Shown in pieces: positions 1 through 7,191 of a DNA stretch of 64,000 bases (the stretch's first letter is position 1; each line of letters begins with the position of its first letter). Source of the DNA: Flavobacterium ammonificans (GTDB lineage Bacteria > Bacteroidota > Bacteroidia > Flavobacteriales > Flavobacteriaceae); NCBI RefSeq assembly GCF_020885975.1, contig NZ_AP025183.1, forward strand, positions 1,550,001 to 1,614,000. Direction: 5' to 3'. The notes under the pieces are model-generated. The model was not told the DNA's origin. It saw only the letters and a list, made by a program, of their open reading frames with translations, and ran no database searches. Position numbers and translations under genes: made by a program.

Positions 1-1
1 C

Positions 2-412
2 CGTGCAGGGCAACTGTTACACATCCCTGTGCTTTTTTGGAACAAAGCATTTAATGACCGCTGGGGTATGGAACTTTTATTGCCAGCTCGTGGCCATCTG
101 AAATACAATTTCTCTACCTCCAATATTCTTCAAGTAGGTTTTGAATTAGAGGGAAATCAATTTTTCATGAATTTACCGGATAGTCCAACTGGAAAAGTTT
201 TTATCCAGCGAGGCGAATTCAAACCAAGAGTTATGTGGGATAAAAAATTGAGCGGATTTGTTTGGTTAAGTGCACAAGCAGGATTGCGCTACAACTGGCG
301 TTTTGACGTGGTAACTCAACACGATGCCAAAGAAGTGAACCAGCAGTATTTTACTAGCCCACTTGGCAATCCGTTTTATTTCAATTTAAGTTTGAATTTT
401 GTTTCGCCTTAA
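2..412 (+). CDS. C-terminal part of a probable outer-membrane beta-barrel protein (DUF6268-like), cut by the window edge
   Basis: The reading frame is open from the left edge, so the N-terminus lies outside the window; the first internal start-like codon is a GTG at 29. The visible ~136 residues alternate polar and hydrophobic residues, as in beta strands. They end in aromatic-rich strands (NPFYFNLSLNFVSP), a usual close for an outer-membrane barrel. The resemblance to DUF6268 proteins of Flavobacteriia is from memory and is tentative. The stop codon overlaps that of the convergent DUF2147 gene by 4 bases, so the two genes share no intergenic space. The specific function cannot be told from this fragment. 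Confidence 0.6.
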   Translation, partial: RAGQLLHIPVLFWNKAFNDRWGMELLLPARGHLKYNFSTSNILQVGFELEGNQFFMNLPDSPTGKVFIQRGEFKPRVMWDKKLSGFVWLSAQAGLRYNWRFDVVTQHDAKEVNQQYFTSPLGNPFYFNLSLNFVSP

Positions 413-894
413 TTTTTAGCGACTTGACGGGTCCAAACATCGGTGCGACCAATTAATGACACCCCAATATAACCTCTTACTTCTAGAGAGTTGGCATTGA
501 TCATTTTTATGGTACAAGAATAGGTATTCCCACTTTTTGGGTCATAAATATTTCCCTCTTCCCAAAGGTTTTTCGATGTTTGGCTAAATCCCCAAATATT
601 GATTAGACCTAGTATGGGTCTGTTTTGTGATGATTGAGTTGGGTTGTTTTTGTCTAATTTAGCTTTTCCTGTTTCGGGATCATTAGGTTCTTTAAGCCAT
701 ACAATTTTTCCTTGGAATTTATCTCCGTTTTTATAAATGCGCACCACTGCATTTCCATCTCCTGTTTTCCAGATTCCTACGATAGCATTAGGCTCTTCAA
801 CAGGCAACCCCATTGCTGTGGTTCCAAAAAGAACGGTTAAAGTCGTAAGTAAAGTAAAGGCCGATTTTTTAAAAGCGATAAACGTAGATTTCAT
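409..894 (-). CDS. Secreted DUF2147 family protein
   Basis: 161 residues, starting at an ATG. Residues 1-29 form a signal peptide (basic start, then a hydrophobic run ending near TTAMG), so the protein is exported. The mature part has the DUF2147 pattern: IVGIWKTGDGNAVVRIYK near the start, then GKIVWLKEPNDPETGK, a LGLINIWGF turn, a W-x-x-GNIYDPKSG segment, and GYIGVSLIGRTDVWTR at the end. The family is a small lipocalin-like beta fold of unknown role, exported in many Gram-negative bacteria. The length is normal for the family. It is convergent with the partial upstream gene. It lies outside the island and belongs to the host chromosome. Confidence 0.85.
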   Translation of the reverse strand: MKSTFIAFKKSAFTLLTTLTVLFGTTAMGLPVEEPNAIVGIWKTGDGNAVVRIYKNGDKFQGKIVWLKEPNDPETGKAKLDKNNPTQSSQNRPILGLINIWGFSQTSKNLWEEGNIYDPKSGNTYSCTIKMINANSLEVRGYIGVSLIGRTDVWTRQVAKN

Positions 895-1041
895 AGAATA
901 AAAAATTAAGTTGATGGGTTAAAATTCTAAATTCAAATATAAATAAAATTTATTTTAAAGTGTAAAATTTATTTTTATTTAAATGGATTGTAGTTTTTGA
1001 TCTAAGAATTAAATAATTGTTTGGGACGTTAGATTTAAATA

Positions 1042-1070
1042 AAAAAAGCACCTCAATGAGGTGCTTTTTT
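1042..1070. terminator. Rho-independent terminator at the left island edge
   Basis: GCACCTC and GAGGTGC form a perfect 7-bp stem with an AAT loop. An A-run lies on the left and a T-run on the right, so the hairpin can work in both directions. It abuts the tRNA-Ser 3'-end copy at 1072. It was therefore probably the original terminator of tRNA-Ser before the island separated the two by ~39.5 kb (inference). Confidence 0.75.
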
Positions 1071-1071
1071 A

Positions 1072-1093
1072 GGAGAAAGAGGTATTCGAACCC
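1072..1093 (-). repeat. Distal att site: truncated copy of the tRNA-Ser 3' end
   Basis: These 22 bases match 40566-40587, the acceptor and T-arm end of tRNA-Ser, at all but one position (T at 1083 versus G at 40577). There is no room for a complete tRNA, so it is an integration duplicate and not a gene. The base at the discriminator position (1071) also differs from the intact tRNA. That is expected if this copy has drifted without selection. Confidence 0.85.
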
Positions 1094-1141
1094 TTTAAAT
1101 AGTATCAGTGAAATCAAGGCTTACCATTTTCGAAATCACAC

Positions 1142-1161
1142 GGGGTAACTCATAGGGTAAC
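1142..1161. repeat. GGGTAAC direct-repeat pair, probable integrase arm sites (left end)
   Basis: Two copies of GGGTAAC lie at 1143-1149 and 1155-1161, exactly 12 bp apart, the second within ATAGGGTAACT. The same pair with the same spacing occurs at 40430-40448 inside the other end. Paired repeats flanking both att cores are typical of arm-type binding sites of tyrosine integrases. Confidence 0.65.
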
Positions 1162-1319
1162 TGATTTTTTACATGTATCAATAGTACTGACGTAAATGAA
1201 CAAAAAATAATTTAAATGATGAAGTTTTGGTTCAACTTTAACATAATTATTTAGTCTCAGAGTGTTTTATTTTTTTTCGCTTTTAGTTATTGTTTGTATT
1301 ACTTTATTCGTAAATATTT

Positions 1320-2618
1320 TTATAAAATTAAATGTGAGTTGCCAATTGTTTCTTTAAAATTCTTTTCTACTTTGGCTATTTCAGCAAATTCATACCATTT
1401 AGTAACCGTTTCACTAATTTGCTGAATGATTGTATTTGCTTTTTTTATATTCATTGATTTTGCTACTGTCAATAAATCTTCTTTAGTAATATTGGTTCTT
1501 TTTCCATTGATGCTTAGATTGTGTTGGCTAACCCAATTACTATCAGGGCGATAAGCAAAACAAATATCATAAGCTGGGGCTAATTCCCAATTTCCCTCTT
1601 TTTTTAATCGAAATGCAAAGTTTTTGGTGTGGTCATCACAATTTCTGGCTATTACATTAAAAGCCATTCTTCTAAACAACTGTTCGGCTTGTTTATAAGG
1701 TAGTTTAAGTAATCGCATGGTTTGGAATACTTGTTCGTAGCTAAAACTTGTAATTTGGTTGAAATCATAATGCTGCATGGCACATAATGTTTGGATGTGG
1801 TGTTTTTGTTCAGCCCCTTCACGATCAAAACGTTTGGTCATGAAATGGGCTCTACCATTTTCTTCCATTAATCGACATTCCATCATTTCTATTTCACAAG
1901 CTTTTGCCATTAGGTAATACGCCATTTCAATTCTACCATAGCCAGTACTTTCACCAAATTGGATATCACTCACTGTATCTAATTTAATTAACCAATGTTC
2001 AAAATCTCTAGGAGCATTAGTTTGTCCGGATTTTACTTGACCTGTTTTTTCATTATAGGCAATAATTGCTTTGGGACGCGCTCCACCTGCTGAGGTTCCT
2101 ATTTTAAGAATGTCTAACATGGCTTGTTGCTCGTCTTCGTTTAGGTTGGTTTGAAACCCTTCTCTTTTGGTAAGCATTTTTTGAGTAATATTGACCAAAC
2201 TATCCACTTCAATATCAAATGCTTTTTTGGTGCTTTTGAATTGAGAAGGTTCGAACTCTAATGCGCCCATACCTCGTGTTCCAATAAAACATAGTAGTTC
2301 AACTGGATTCATGCTGTTTTCTGGCCGACCATTTTGTGCTAACCAATTGTTTATTAATTGGTTTCCATAATCATCGGGTAATACATCGGCTAATAAACCG
2401 GGTAATCCTTTGAATGTTTTTACATCCCGTAGTTCCGGGAATGAAAAAATACGTTTATTGCTATTTGCAATTGGCATTTTTAATGGAGCCAAATCCGATT
2501 TAGTTGCAATAAATTTCGGTTCGTATTCAAAACTAGCCACACCTGTTTCCTTGTTCCATGCTACGGCACCGACTCTTTCTCCCCATATTTTTAAAAATGC
2601 TGTTGTTATCATTACCAA
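1320..2618 (-). CDS. hipA: HipA family toxin, Ser/Thr kinase
   Basis: 432 residues, the normal HipA length. Residues 1-120 match the N-terminal HipA subdomain. The glycine-rich P-loop is GTSAGGARPK (174-183). The catalytic loop is RNCDDHTKNF (325-334), with D328 as the likely catalytic base, and APAYDICF (347-354) supplies the metal-binding Asp. HipA toxins phosphorylate translation components (glutamyl-tRNA synthetase in E. coli) and cause growth arrest until neutralised by HipB. The upstream HTH gene overlaps it by 7 bases, the usual antitoxin-toxin arrangement with translational coupling. ATG codons at codons 1 and 3 are both possible starts. It is the first gene inside the left island end and may help stabilise the island (inference). 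Confidence 0.92.
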   Translation of the reverse strand: MVMITTAFLKIWGERVGAVAWNKETGVASFEYEPKFIATKSDLAPLKMPIANSNKRIFSFPELRDVKTFKGLPGLLADVLPDDYGNQLINNWLAQNGRPENSMNPVELLCFIGTRGMGALEFEPSQFKSTKKAFDIEVDSLVNITQKMLTKREGFQTNLNEDEQQAMLDILKIGTSAGGARPKAIIAYNEKTGQVKSGQTNAPRDFEHWLIKLDTVSDIQFGESTGYGRIEMAYYLMAKACEIEMMECRLMEENGRAHFMTKRFDREGAEQKHHIQTLCAMQHYDFNQITSFSYEQVFQTMRLLKLPYKQAEQLFRRMAFNVIARNCDDHTKNFAFRLKKEGNWELAPAYDICFAYRPDSNWVSQHNLSINGKRTNITKEDLLTVAKSMNIKKANTIIQQISETVTKWYEFAEIAKVEKNFKETIGNSHLIL

Positions 2619-2956
2619 TCAGATTGTTTAGCGTTATCATTATCATTTTTTCTAGCGCGTTGTCTTTTTTGTTGCTCCTGCTTTGCTAGTTTTATAGGGC
2701 TAATTTCTTGTTTTACGGAAAAGACATCTAATAGCTGTAAAATTTCTAAAGCCCTCATGATTTGAATTAGCGAAATCATCGTTATAGCTTCACCATTTTC
2801 AATTTGGCTAAGTGTCCATCGGTTTATACCTGCTTCATCCGCCAATTGCGCTTGCGTTTTATTGATTTTTAATCGCTCGTTTTTAATGAACTCTCCAATT
2901 TTACTTACGATAGCTGTATCGCTCATTGCTGTCCAGTTTATGTTGGTATTTACCAT
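2612..2956 (-). CDS. hipB: HipB-like antitoxin, XRE-family HTH regulator
   Basis: 114 residues. A Cro/C1-type helix-turn-helix occupies about residues 20-75; TQAQLADEAGINRWTLSQIE is the typical two-helix segment. The C-terminal third is highly charged (KQEQQKRQRARKND) and probably flexible. HipB proteins bind operators in their own promoter and sequester HipA. The gene ends 7 bases inside hipA. Its start codon lies within one of four related TGTTGGTATTTAC-like sites, which fits autorepression. The family and arrangement are clear. That this protein binds those repeats is inference. Confidence 0.88.
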   Translation of the reverse strand: MVNTNINWTAMSDTAIVSKIGEFIKNERLKINKTQAQLADEAGINRWTLSQIENGEAITMISLIQIMRALEILQLLDVFSVKQEISPIKLAKQEQQKRQRARKNDNDNAKQSDW

Positions 2957-3101
2957 TTTTATTGCTTTAAATTGTACTTAGTGTTGGTATTTACAAACAA
3001 ATATATTAAAAATTAATAGTTAAAACATAATTGTAACAAATATATTTGGTTGGTAAATACCATCGTTAGTGTAGTAAATTGTATTTAGTGTTGGTTTTTG
3101 C
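2941..3101 (-). promoter_or_regulatory. Probable hipBA promoter with repeated operator sites
   Basis: A -7 element TATATTTG (minus strand) lies at 2998-3005. A second lies at 3037-3044 within the palindrome CAAATATATTTG (3037-3048). Related sites surround them: TGTTGGTATTTAC at 2982-2994, TGTTGGTATTTACC at 2941-2954 over the hipB start codon, the inverted GGTAAATACCA at 3052-3062, and a weaker TGTTGGTTTTT at 3089-3099. A 26-bp block at 2969-2994 recurs at 3076-3101 with three differences. I found no -33 TTG at ideal distance, so the exact promoter is uncertain. Confidence 0.55.
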
Positions 3102-3437
3102 TAGTATTAAAGAATTATTTTAGCCGTTATAAAACTAAAAAATCTAAATCTTCGTTTTCATTATTATTTTCATCTGGAATTTTAATAAGTGTAAATCGTC
3201 AGTAAAAAATGTACTGATTTAGATTCAAAATTTCTGGCAAAAATGCTCGAGTAACTCTGTATAAACACTAAGTTAATTGTTTTTGAAGATTTAAAGTAGG
3301 TTAATTATCATTTTATAAGTAGATTTTATATGCAAAAGCATATAAATTACTGTAAATGATATATTTTATATGTAAAAGCATATAAATAATATATTAACTT
3401 ACAATAATTGAAATAGCCTTATTTCCCATCCATGATT
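3102..3437. other. Gene-free A/T-rich region with a repeated hairpin
   Basis: No credible gene lies between the hipBA control region and the end of the TPR gene. Apart from the hairpin pair at 3325-3386 I see nothing recognisable in it. Confidence 0.5.
3325..3386. repeat. Two copies of a hairpin repeat 40 bp apart
   Basis: TTTATATGC-AAAA-GCATATAAA (3325-3346) is a perfect 9-bp stem with a 4-base loop. It recurs at 3365-3386 with one change (C to T at 3373, a G-T pair in the stem). The copies are exactly 40 bp apart, just downstream of the minus-strand TPR gene. They may be part of its 3' end or a protein-binding site. They lack a clear T-run and are not standard terminators. Confidence 0.6.
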
Positions 3438-5069
3438 CTATAAATTATTCTCAACCTTAAATTTTTCAAACCATTTATTATACAATGAAATGTATTCTGG
3501 TGTTTGTTTGATATTGTCTAAATCGTCATCAATACTGATGTGTTTAAAATTGTTATTGCCTTTTTCAAAAGAAGTTTTCAATGCATTTAGTGCTTCTTCT
3601 TTTTTATTCATTAATGCGAAGAGACAGGCTGCTTCGTAATAGTTACCTTCAGAAGGATATTTTTCTAGGATATCTTTCATCCATTGAAGTGCTTCTGACT
3701 TTTTATCTAGATGAAATAAGGCATATTGTTTACAATTCCCCTCTTCTTTAATTTCTTTTTCTAATGATGTGATGACGTTAAAATCTTCTATTGCTTTTTC
3801 TTTTTCATTTCGTTTTTCCAATAATAATCTTCCTCTCATTAAACGAGTATAGGTATCTTCAGGATTAAGTTTTACTGCAATGTTAAAATCCTCAAGGGCT
3901 TTGTCATTTTCTTTTAGCATTTCAACGTAAATCCAGCCTCTCATATAGTAATTCCAATAGTCTTTTGGGTCAAGTTCCATAGATGTATTTAAATCTTGAA
4001 TGGCTTTTTGGTACTCGCCAGCATGGCGATAGGCATTGGCTCTTTGACTAAATACAACGGCATCAGTAGGGTCATTTGCAATTAAATAATTATAATCTTC
4101 AATTGCTTTATCATATAATCCTGCATTCTCATAAGTTGTGGCTCTTTCATAGATTAAATAATCCATATTATTTTCAGCTCCAACATACTTAATGAGTTGA
4201 TCGAATTCTTTGATAGCTAGTTTGAATTTTCCATGCTTAGCATATAATCGTGCTCTTGTCGTATTCCAAAATTCATTGAAAGGAGCGTTTTTTGATTTTT
4301 CGTTTAGTTCGGTCAAAGCCAATTCATAATCATTTAATGAATAGGTTAAAAATTGGTCTCGACTATCGGAATCATCTGGTTCGATTGATATGACTTCTAG
4401 CATATCCAAAATAGCTTCTTTGTATTTTTTTTGTTCGAAATAAGTTTGCGCTCTCAATTGAAATGCCAGAAAATACAAATCGTTAAGTTGTATGGCTTTG
4501 GTTAAATTTTTCTCAGCCAAGTCATAGCGTTTCTCTTTTAAATAATTTCTTCCTAATCCTCCATAAGCATAAATGTTAGCAGCATCAATAGTTAGAATAT
4601 GTTTAAAATCGGCCTCGGCTTTATCGAGTTGCCCGAGTTCAAAATAGTATTGTCCTCTATCGAGATACAAATTGATTTCCTTGGGTCTGAGTTGAATGGC
4701 TAAGGCATAGTATTTAAAAGTATTATCAATGTTTTTAAGTTTGTACGCGATATCGCCCTTGACTACATAAGCTTTGGAACGCATTGTACTACTTGACTCT
4801 TGAAAGTATAATAGTGCTTTGTCAATATGATTCTCTGCAACCTCTAGTTTATCTTGAATGATATACAAAACAGCGAGATAGAAATAGCTATAAGCCGACT
4901 TCGGGTTTTCGGCAATATCTTTTTCAAAGTATTCTAAGGCAGTTTCACTATCGCCGCCACTATAGGCTTTGTAAGCTATTTTATAATTTTCGCTTTGAGC
5001 ACAACTTAAATTGGTGATTAAAATTAAGAGGAATGTGAGAACACTTTTTTGAAATAGAGTAGGAGTCAT
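3438..5069 (-). CDS. Exported tetratricopeptide-repeat (TPR) protein
   Basis: 543 residues. Residues 1-24 form a signal peptide (hydrophobic core LTFLLILITN, ending SCAQ). The ending could be read as a lipobox (LSC), so lipidation is possible. The rest is nearly continuous TPR helices from about residue 25 to 530. Recurrent pairs include YFYLAVLYIIQ, DRGQYYFELGQLDKAEADF, AYRHAGEYQKAIQDLNTSME and YYMRGWIYVEM. The repeats form a superhelical scaffold for protein-protein contacts, probably in the periplasm. No catalytic domain is seen. It stands alone, 63 bases downstream of the amidohydrolase gene on the same strand. A two-gene unit with that gene is possible but unproven. What it binds is unknown. 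Confidence 0.85.
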   Translation of the reverse strand: MTPTLFQKSVLTFLLILITNLSCAQSENYKIAYKAYSGGDSETALEYFEKDIAENPKSAYSYFYLAVLYIIQDKLEVAENHIDKALLYFQESSSTMRSKAYVVKGDIAYKLKNIDNTFKYYALAIQLRPKEINLYLDRGQYYFELGQLDKAEADFKHILTIDAANIYAYGGLGRNYLKEKRYDLAEKNLTKAIQLNDLYFLAFQLRAQTYFEQKKYKEAILDMLEVISIEPDDSDSRDQFLTYSLNDYELALTELNEKSKNAPFNEFWNTTRARLYAKHGKFKLAIKEFDQLIKYVGAENNMDYLIYERATTYENAGLYDKAIEDYNYLIANDPTDAVVFSQRANAYRHAGEYQKAIQDLNTSMELDPKDYWNYYMRGWIYVEMLKENDKALEDFNIAVKLNPEDTYTRLMRGRLLLEKRNEKEKAIEDFNVITSLEKEIKEEGNCKQYALFHLDKKSEALQWMKDILEKYPSEGNYYEAACLFALMNKKEEALNALKTSFEKGNNNFKHISIDDDLDNIKQTPEYISLYNKWFEKFKVENNL

Positions 5070-5132
5070 TGGTGGGGTAAATTAATCGTTTTCTATACTA
5101 ACTCATAGATGAGAATTTTATTACATTGATAA

Positions 5133-5873
5133 TTAAATTCTTTTTAATAAGTTTAAATAACCCTGGACTACTTCTTTAGTTTTATTGTATTCAGTTGATT
5201 TTTCATTAGTCGGCTCGTTTAAGTATAACTTTCTATTAATTTCTAGCATAATTGAGCTAACTCTTTTTTCTTTTTGATAATATTTCATTGGGACGATTGA
5301 ACCACTATAAGGCCAATCAACCCCCAAAGAGTAACCTAAGTTTTCAAAATAGGTTATACTTGCTTCAATGTATTTCTTAGGTGTATGAAATGGGTCTGTA
5401 CCAATATTGAAATCAGGTGTATTTGAATTTTGGTTGATTGCTTTTTGTAATGGGGTAGAAGGGAAGGAGTGACAGTCAATTATAAGACATTCACCATTTC
5501 TTATTAATTGTTCTTCAACTACTATTGTTAAACTATCATGATGTTTCCAATAATAGTCAGTAAGTATTTTTTCTCTTAATTCTGGTTTGACTTTTCGAAG
5601 TAATTCATCGGAATCTAATTTTTCATACAGAACACCCATACCTACTTTTGACATAATCTCTAGTTCATCATCAGCAAACCTTTCTACATCACAAAAAACT
5701 CTTGAAAAAGGTGTGACAATTTTAACGTCCAAATCAGAGTCAAATAAATCATCTGTATACCAGTCAGTTAGTTTGATAATTTCTTGTTGGATATTGTCAT
5801 GAGATGATACGTATCCGTCTTGAAATGGAATTATAGTTGATGAATGGGGAATGTGTAAGATTAATTGTTTCAT
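5133..5873 (-). CDS. N-formylglutamate amidohydrolase family protein
   Basis: 246 residues. The family signature is visible: LHIPHSS (6-12) near the N-terminus, RVFCDVERFADDE in the first third, and LIIDCHSFPS near residue 130. The histidines, acidic residues and DCHS are the likely zinc-binding and catalytic groups. Characterised members release formate from N-formylglutamate in histidine breakdown, but no hut genes lie nearby. The real substrate may be another N-acylated or small amide compound. A cytoplasmic location is likely because no signal peptide is present. It sits in the island between the TPR gene and the Hsp70 operon, with a 380-bp divergent spacer upstream. The family is clear and the role here is unknown. 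Confidence 0.85.
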   Translation of the reverse strand: MKQLILHIPHSSTIIPFQDGYVSSHDNIQQEIIKLTDWYTDDLFDSDLDVKIVTPFSRVFCDVERFADDELEIMSKVGMGVLYEKLDSDELLRKVKPELREKILTDYYWKHHDSLTIVVEEQLIRNGECLIIDCHSFPSTPLQKAINQNSNTPDFNIGTDPFHTPKKYIEASITYFENLGYSLGVDWPYSGSIVPMKYYQKEKRVSSIMLEINRKLYLNEPTNEKSTEYNKTKEVVQGYLNLLKRI

Positions 5874-6254
5874 ACAAATAAGTGTTTATGTTTATAATTC
5901 TTATTTGTATTCCGTGCAATAAAAGTAGCTAATAAGTACGTTTATTTTGACATAATGTCCGCATTGATTTACCACCGCGGTGACATCACTCGGTTGGTAC
6001 CCATTAAAGGGTTCGGAATACTTTGCAAATTTACTATTTATATTTTGTTAGAATAAATAAAGATTAAAATATCACTAAATCCCGGTATATGAAATAATAG
6101 TATTAAATTTTTAATTTGTTAAATATTCAATCTCAACAATAATTGATTTTTTACTTAATAATTATTTTTTCTCTATTGTAGATAATAACCTACTAAAAAT
6201 TAAGTTATATTTACAATTAACAATTTAATTTCACTTACTAACCCAATCTATGAT
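5874..6254. other. Divergent intergenic region before the Hsp70 operon
   Basis: This 381-bp spacer separates the minus-strand amidohydrolase from the plus-strand operon at 6255 and must hold promoters for both. A short G/C-rich block (about 5970-6015) stands out from the A/T-rich surroundings and contains the palindrome CACCGCGGTG (5973-5982). A smaller inverted repeat GACAT-A-ATGTC lies at 5949-5959. A weak -7-like TATATTTA lies near 6206, but no good -33 partner was found. Confidence 0.4.
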
Positions 6255-6797
6255 ATGAAAAAAATTTTTATTTTATTTTTTTTCTTTTTACTAAGTATTT
6301 CAGGATTTTCACAATCGTATCTTGGTAATATTACTAAACAAGTTAATTTTAGACAAGGACCAGGTAGTGATTATGGTATAATAAAGTCTTTAAAACCAGG
6401 CGCGCAGATTTTTATATCTTCTTTAGATACAGATGATGATTTTTATAACATTGTTGATATAGATTCTGATTTAGAGGGTTATGTTCATAAATCATATGTA
6501 AAAGTAGGTAAAATAGTTTCTAGAAGTTCTGGAGGTATGTTTAATCCGGAAGGAGATTCTGAAGTATATAAACCTGAAATAAGTGTGTTTAATAATACCA
6601 GTAAAACACTGACTTTGAAATTAAATTCAGAAACGTATTATTTTAGTCCAAAAGAAACCAAAAAGATTTCTTTGGAACCTGGTGAGTGTGATTTTCGAGC
6701 TTCAGCTCCAGGAGTAATACCTAATATAGGTACTGAGTATTTAGATGGAAATAGAAGATATTCTTGGCAATTTTATATATCAACTAGACGAAGATAA
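6255..6797 (+). CDS. Exported bacterial SH3-domain protein, first gene of the Hsp70 operon
   Basis: 180 residues. A signal peptide occupies residues 1-20 (KKIFILFFFFLLSISGFSQ). Residues 22-85 are an SH3b domain: VNFRQGPGSDYGIIKSLKPG is the usual RT-loop start, and EGYVHKSYVKV is the closing strand. A second small beta-rich part follows (100-180, including LKLNSETYYFSPKETKKI). SH3b domains commonly bind peptidoglycan peptides or cell-surface ligands. The protein therefore probably acts in the periplasm, perhaps as the sensing end of the system (inference). The stop codon shares a base with the next start (6797), so translation is coupled. It opens a run of same-strand genes reaching 16442. Confidence 0.8.
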   Translation: MKKIFILFFFFLLSISGFSQSYLGNITKQVNFRQGPGSDYGIIKSLKPGAQIFISSLDTDDDFYNIVDIDSDLEGYVHKSYVKVGKIVSRSSGGMFNPEGDSEVYKPEISVFNNTSKTLTLKLNSETYYFSPKETKKISLEPGECDFRASAPGVIPNIGTEYLDGNRRYSWQFYISTRRR

Positions 6798-7189
6798 TGG
6801 CAACAGTACAATATACAACCTACAATTTTAATACTCCCCCGCTTATATCGGATAGTGATTTTAAAATATTAAAAGATATCCTTACAGAAAATCCTAATTA
6901 TAGCATAAACCCTTCATCAAGTTTTATAGAAACTTTTAAAGTAGAGTTAATATTTCTAGGAATTGGATTAATAGGATTTTATATAGCTTCATTAGATTTG
7001 GCAGATTGGTTAAATTGGGTAGGAGGTATTCCAGCATTTTTAGCTTTTGGTTCATTATTTAGTTTTGTACCATCAATGTTTTCCTATTTAGGTTATATTT
7101 CGGATAAATCAAATTATTACAGAAAACTTAAGAAGAAAATTATAAAATCAGAAAATTATAATGAATTTTTGAATATGAGAAATAAATAA
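6797..7189 (+). CDS. Small membrane protein of the Hsp70 operon, two predicted membrane segments
   Basis: 130 residues with no recognised family. Two hydrophobic stretches look like membrane helices, about 48-67 (LIFLGIGLIGFYIASL) and 74-98 (VGGIPAFLAFGSLFSFVPSMF). A soluble N-terminus of ~45 residues precedes them, and a short basic C-terminal tail (RKLKKKIIKSENY) follows. The start overlaps the SH3 gene by one base, and the next gene begins two bases after the stop, so the three are clearly co-translated. It is probably an inner-membrane component of the same complex as its neighbours. No motif suggests a catalytic role. Confidence 0.7.
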   Translation: MATVQYTTYNFNTPPLISDSDFKILKDILTENPNYSINPSSSFIETFKVELIFLGIGLIGFYIASLDLADWLNWVGGIPAFLAFGSLFSFVPSMFSYLGYISDKSNYYRKLKKKIIKSENYNEFLNMRNK

Positions 7190-7191
7190 AA

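Larger units (their letters stand above)
895..1319. other. Intergenic region holding the left island boundary
   Basis: No gene is visible here. From left to right it holds the A/T-rich upstream region of the DUF2147 gene, a hairpin terminator (1042-1070), the truncated tRNA-Ser copy (1072-1093), a GGGTAAC repeat pair (1142-1161), and the 3' flank of hipA. Confidence 0.7.

Noticed and set aside
1072..1093. A second tRNA gene at the left island end
   Set aside because: Only the 3' 22 bases of tRNA-Ser are present. No acceptor 5' strand, D-arm or anticodon arm can be found in the flanking DNA.
3325..3386. CRISPR-like array
   Set aside because: There are only two units, each a short hairpin, with 18 bases between them and no cas genes in the window.
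5133..5873. Histidine-utilisation gene
   Set aside because: The family fits, but no hut genes are nearby, so assignment to that pathway is not supported.
5970..6015. RNA gene or riboswitch in the G/C-rich block before the Hsp70 operon
   Set aside because: Only a 10-bp palindrome is visible; no conserved RNA motif or tRNA arm pattern could be recognised.
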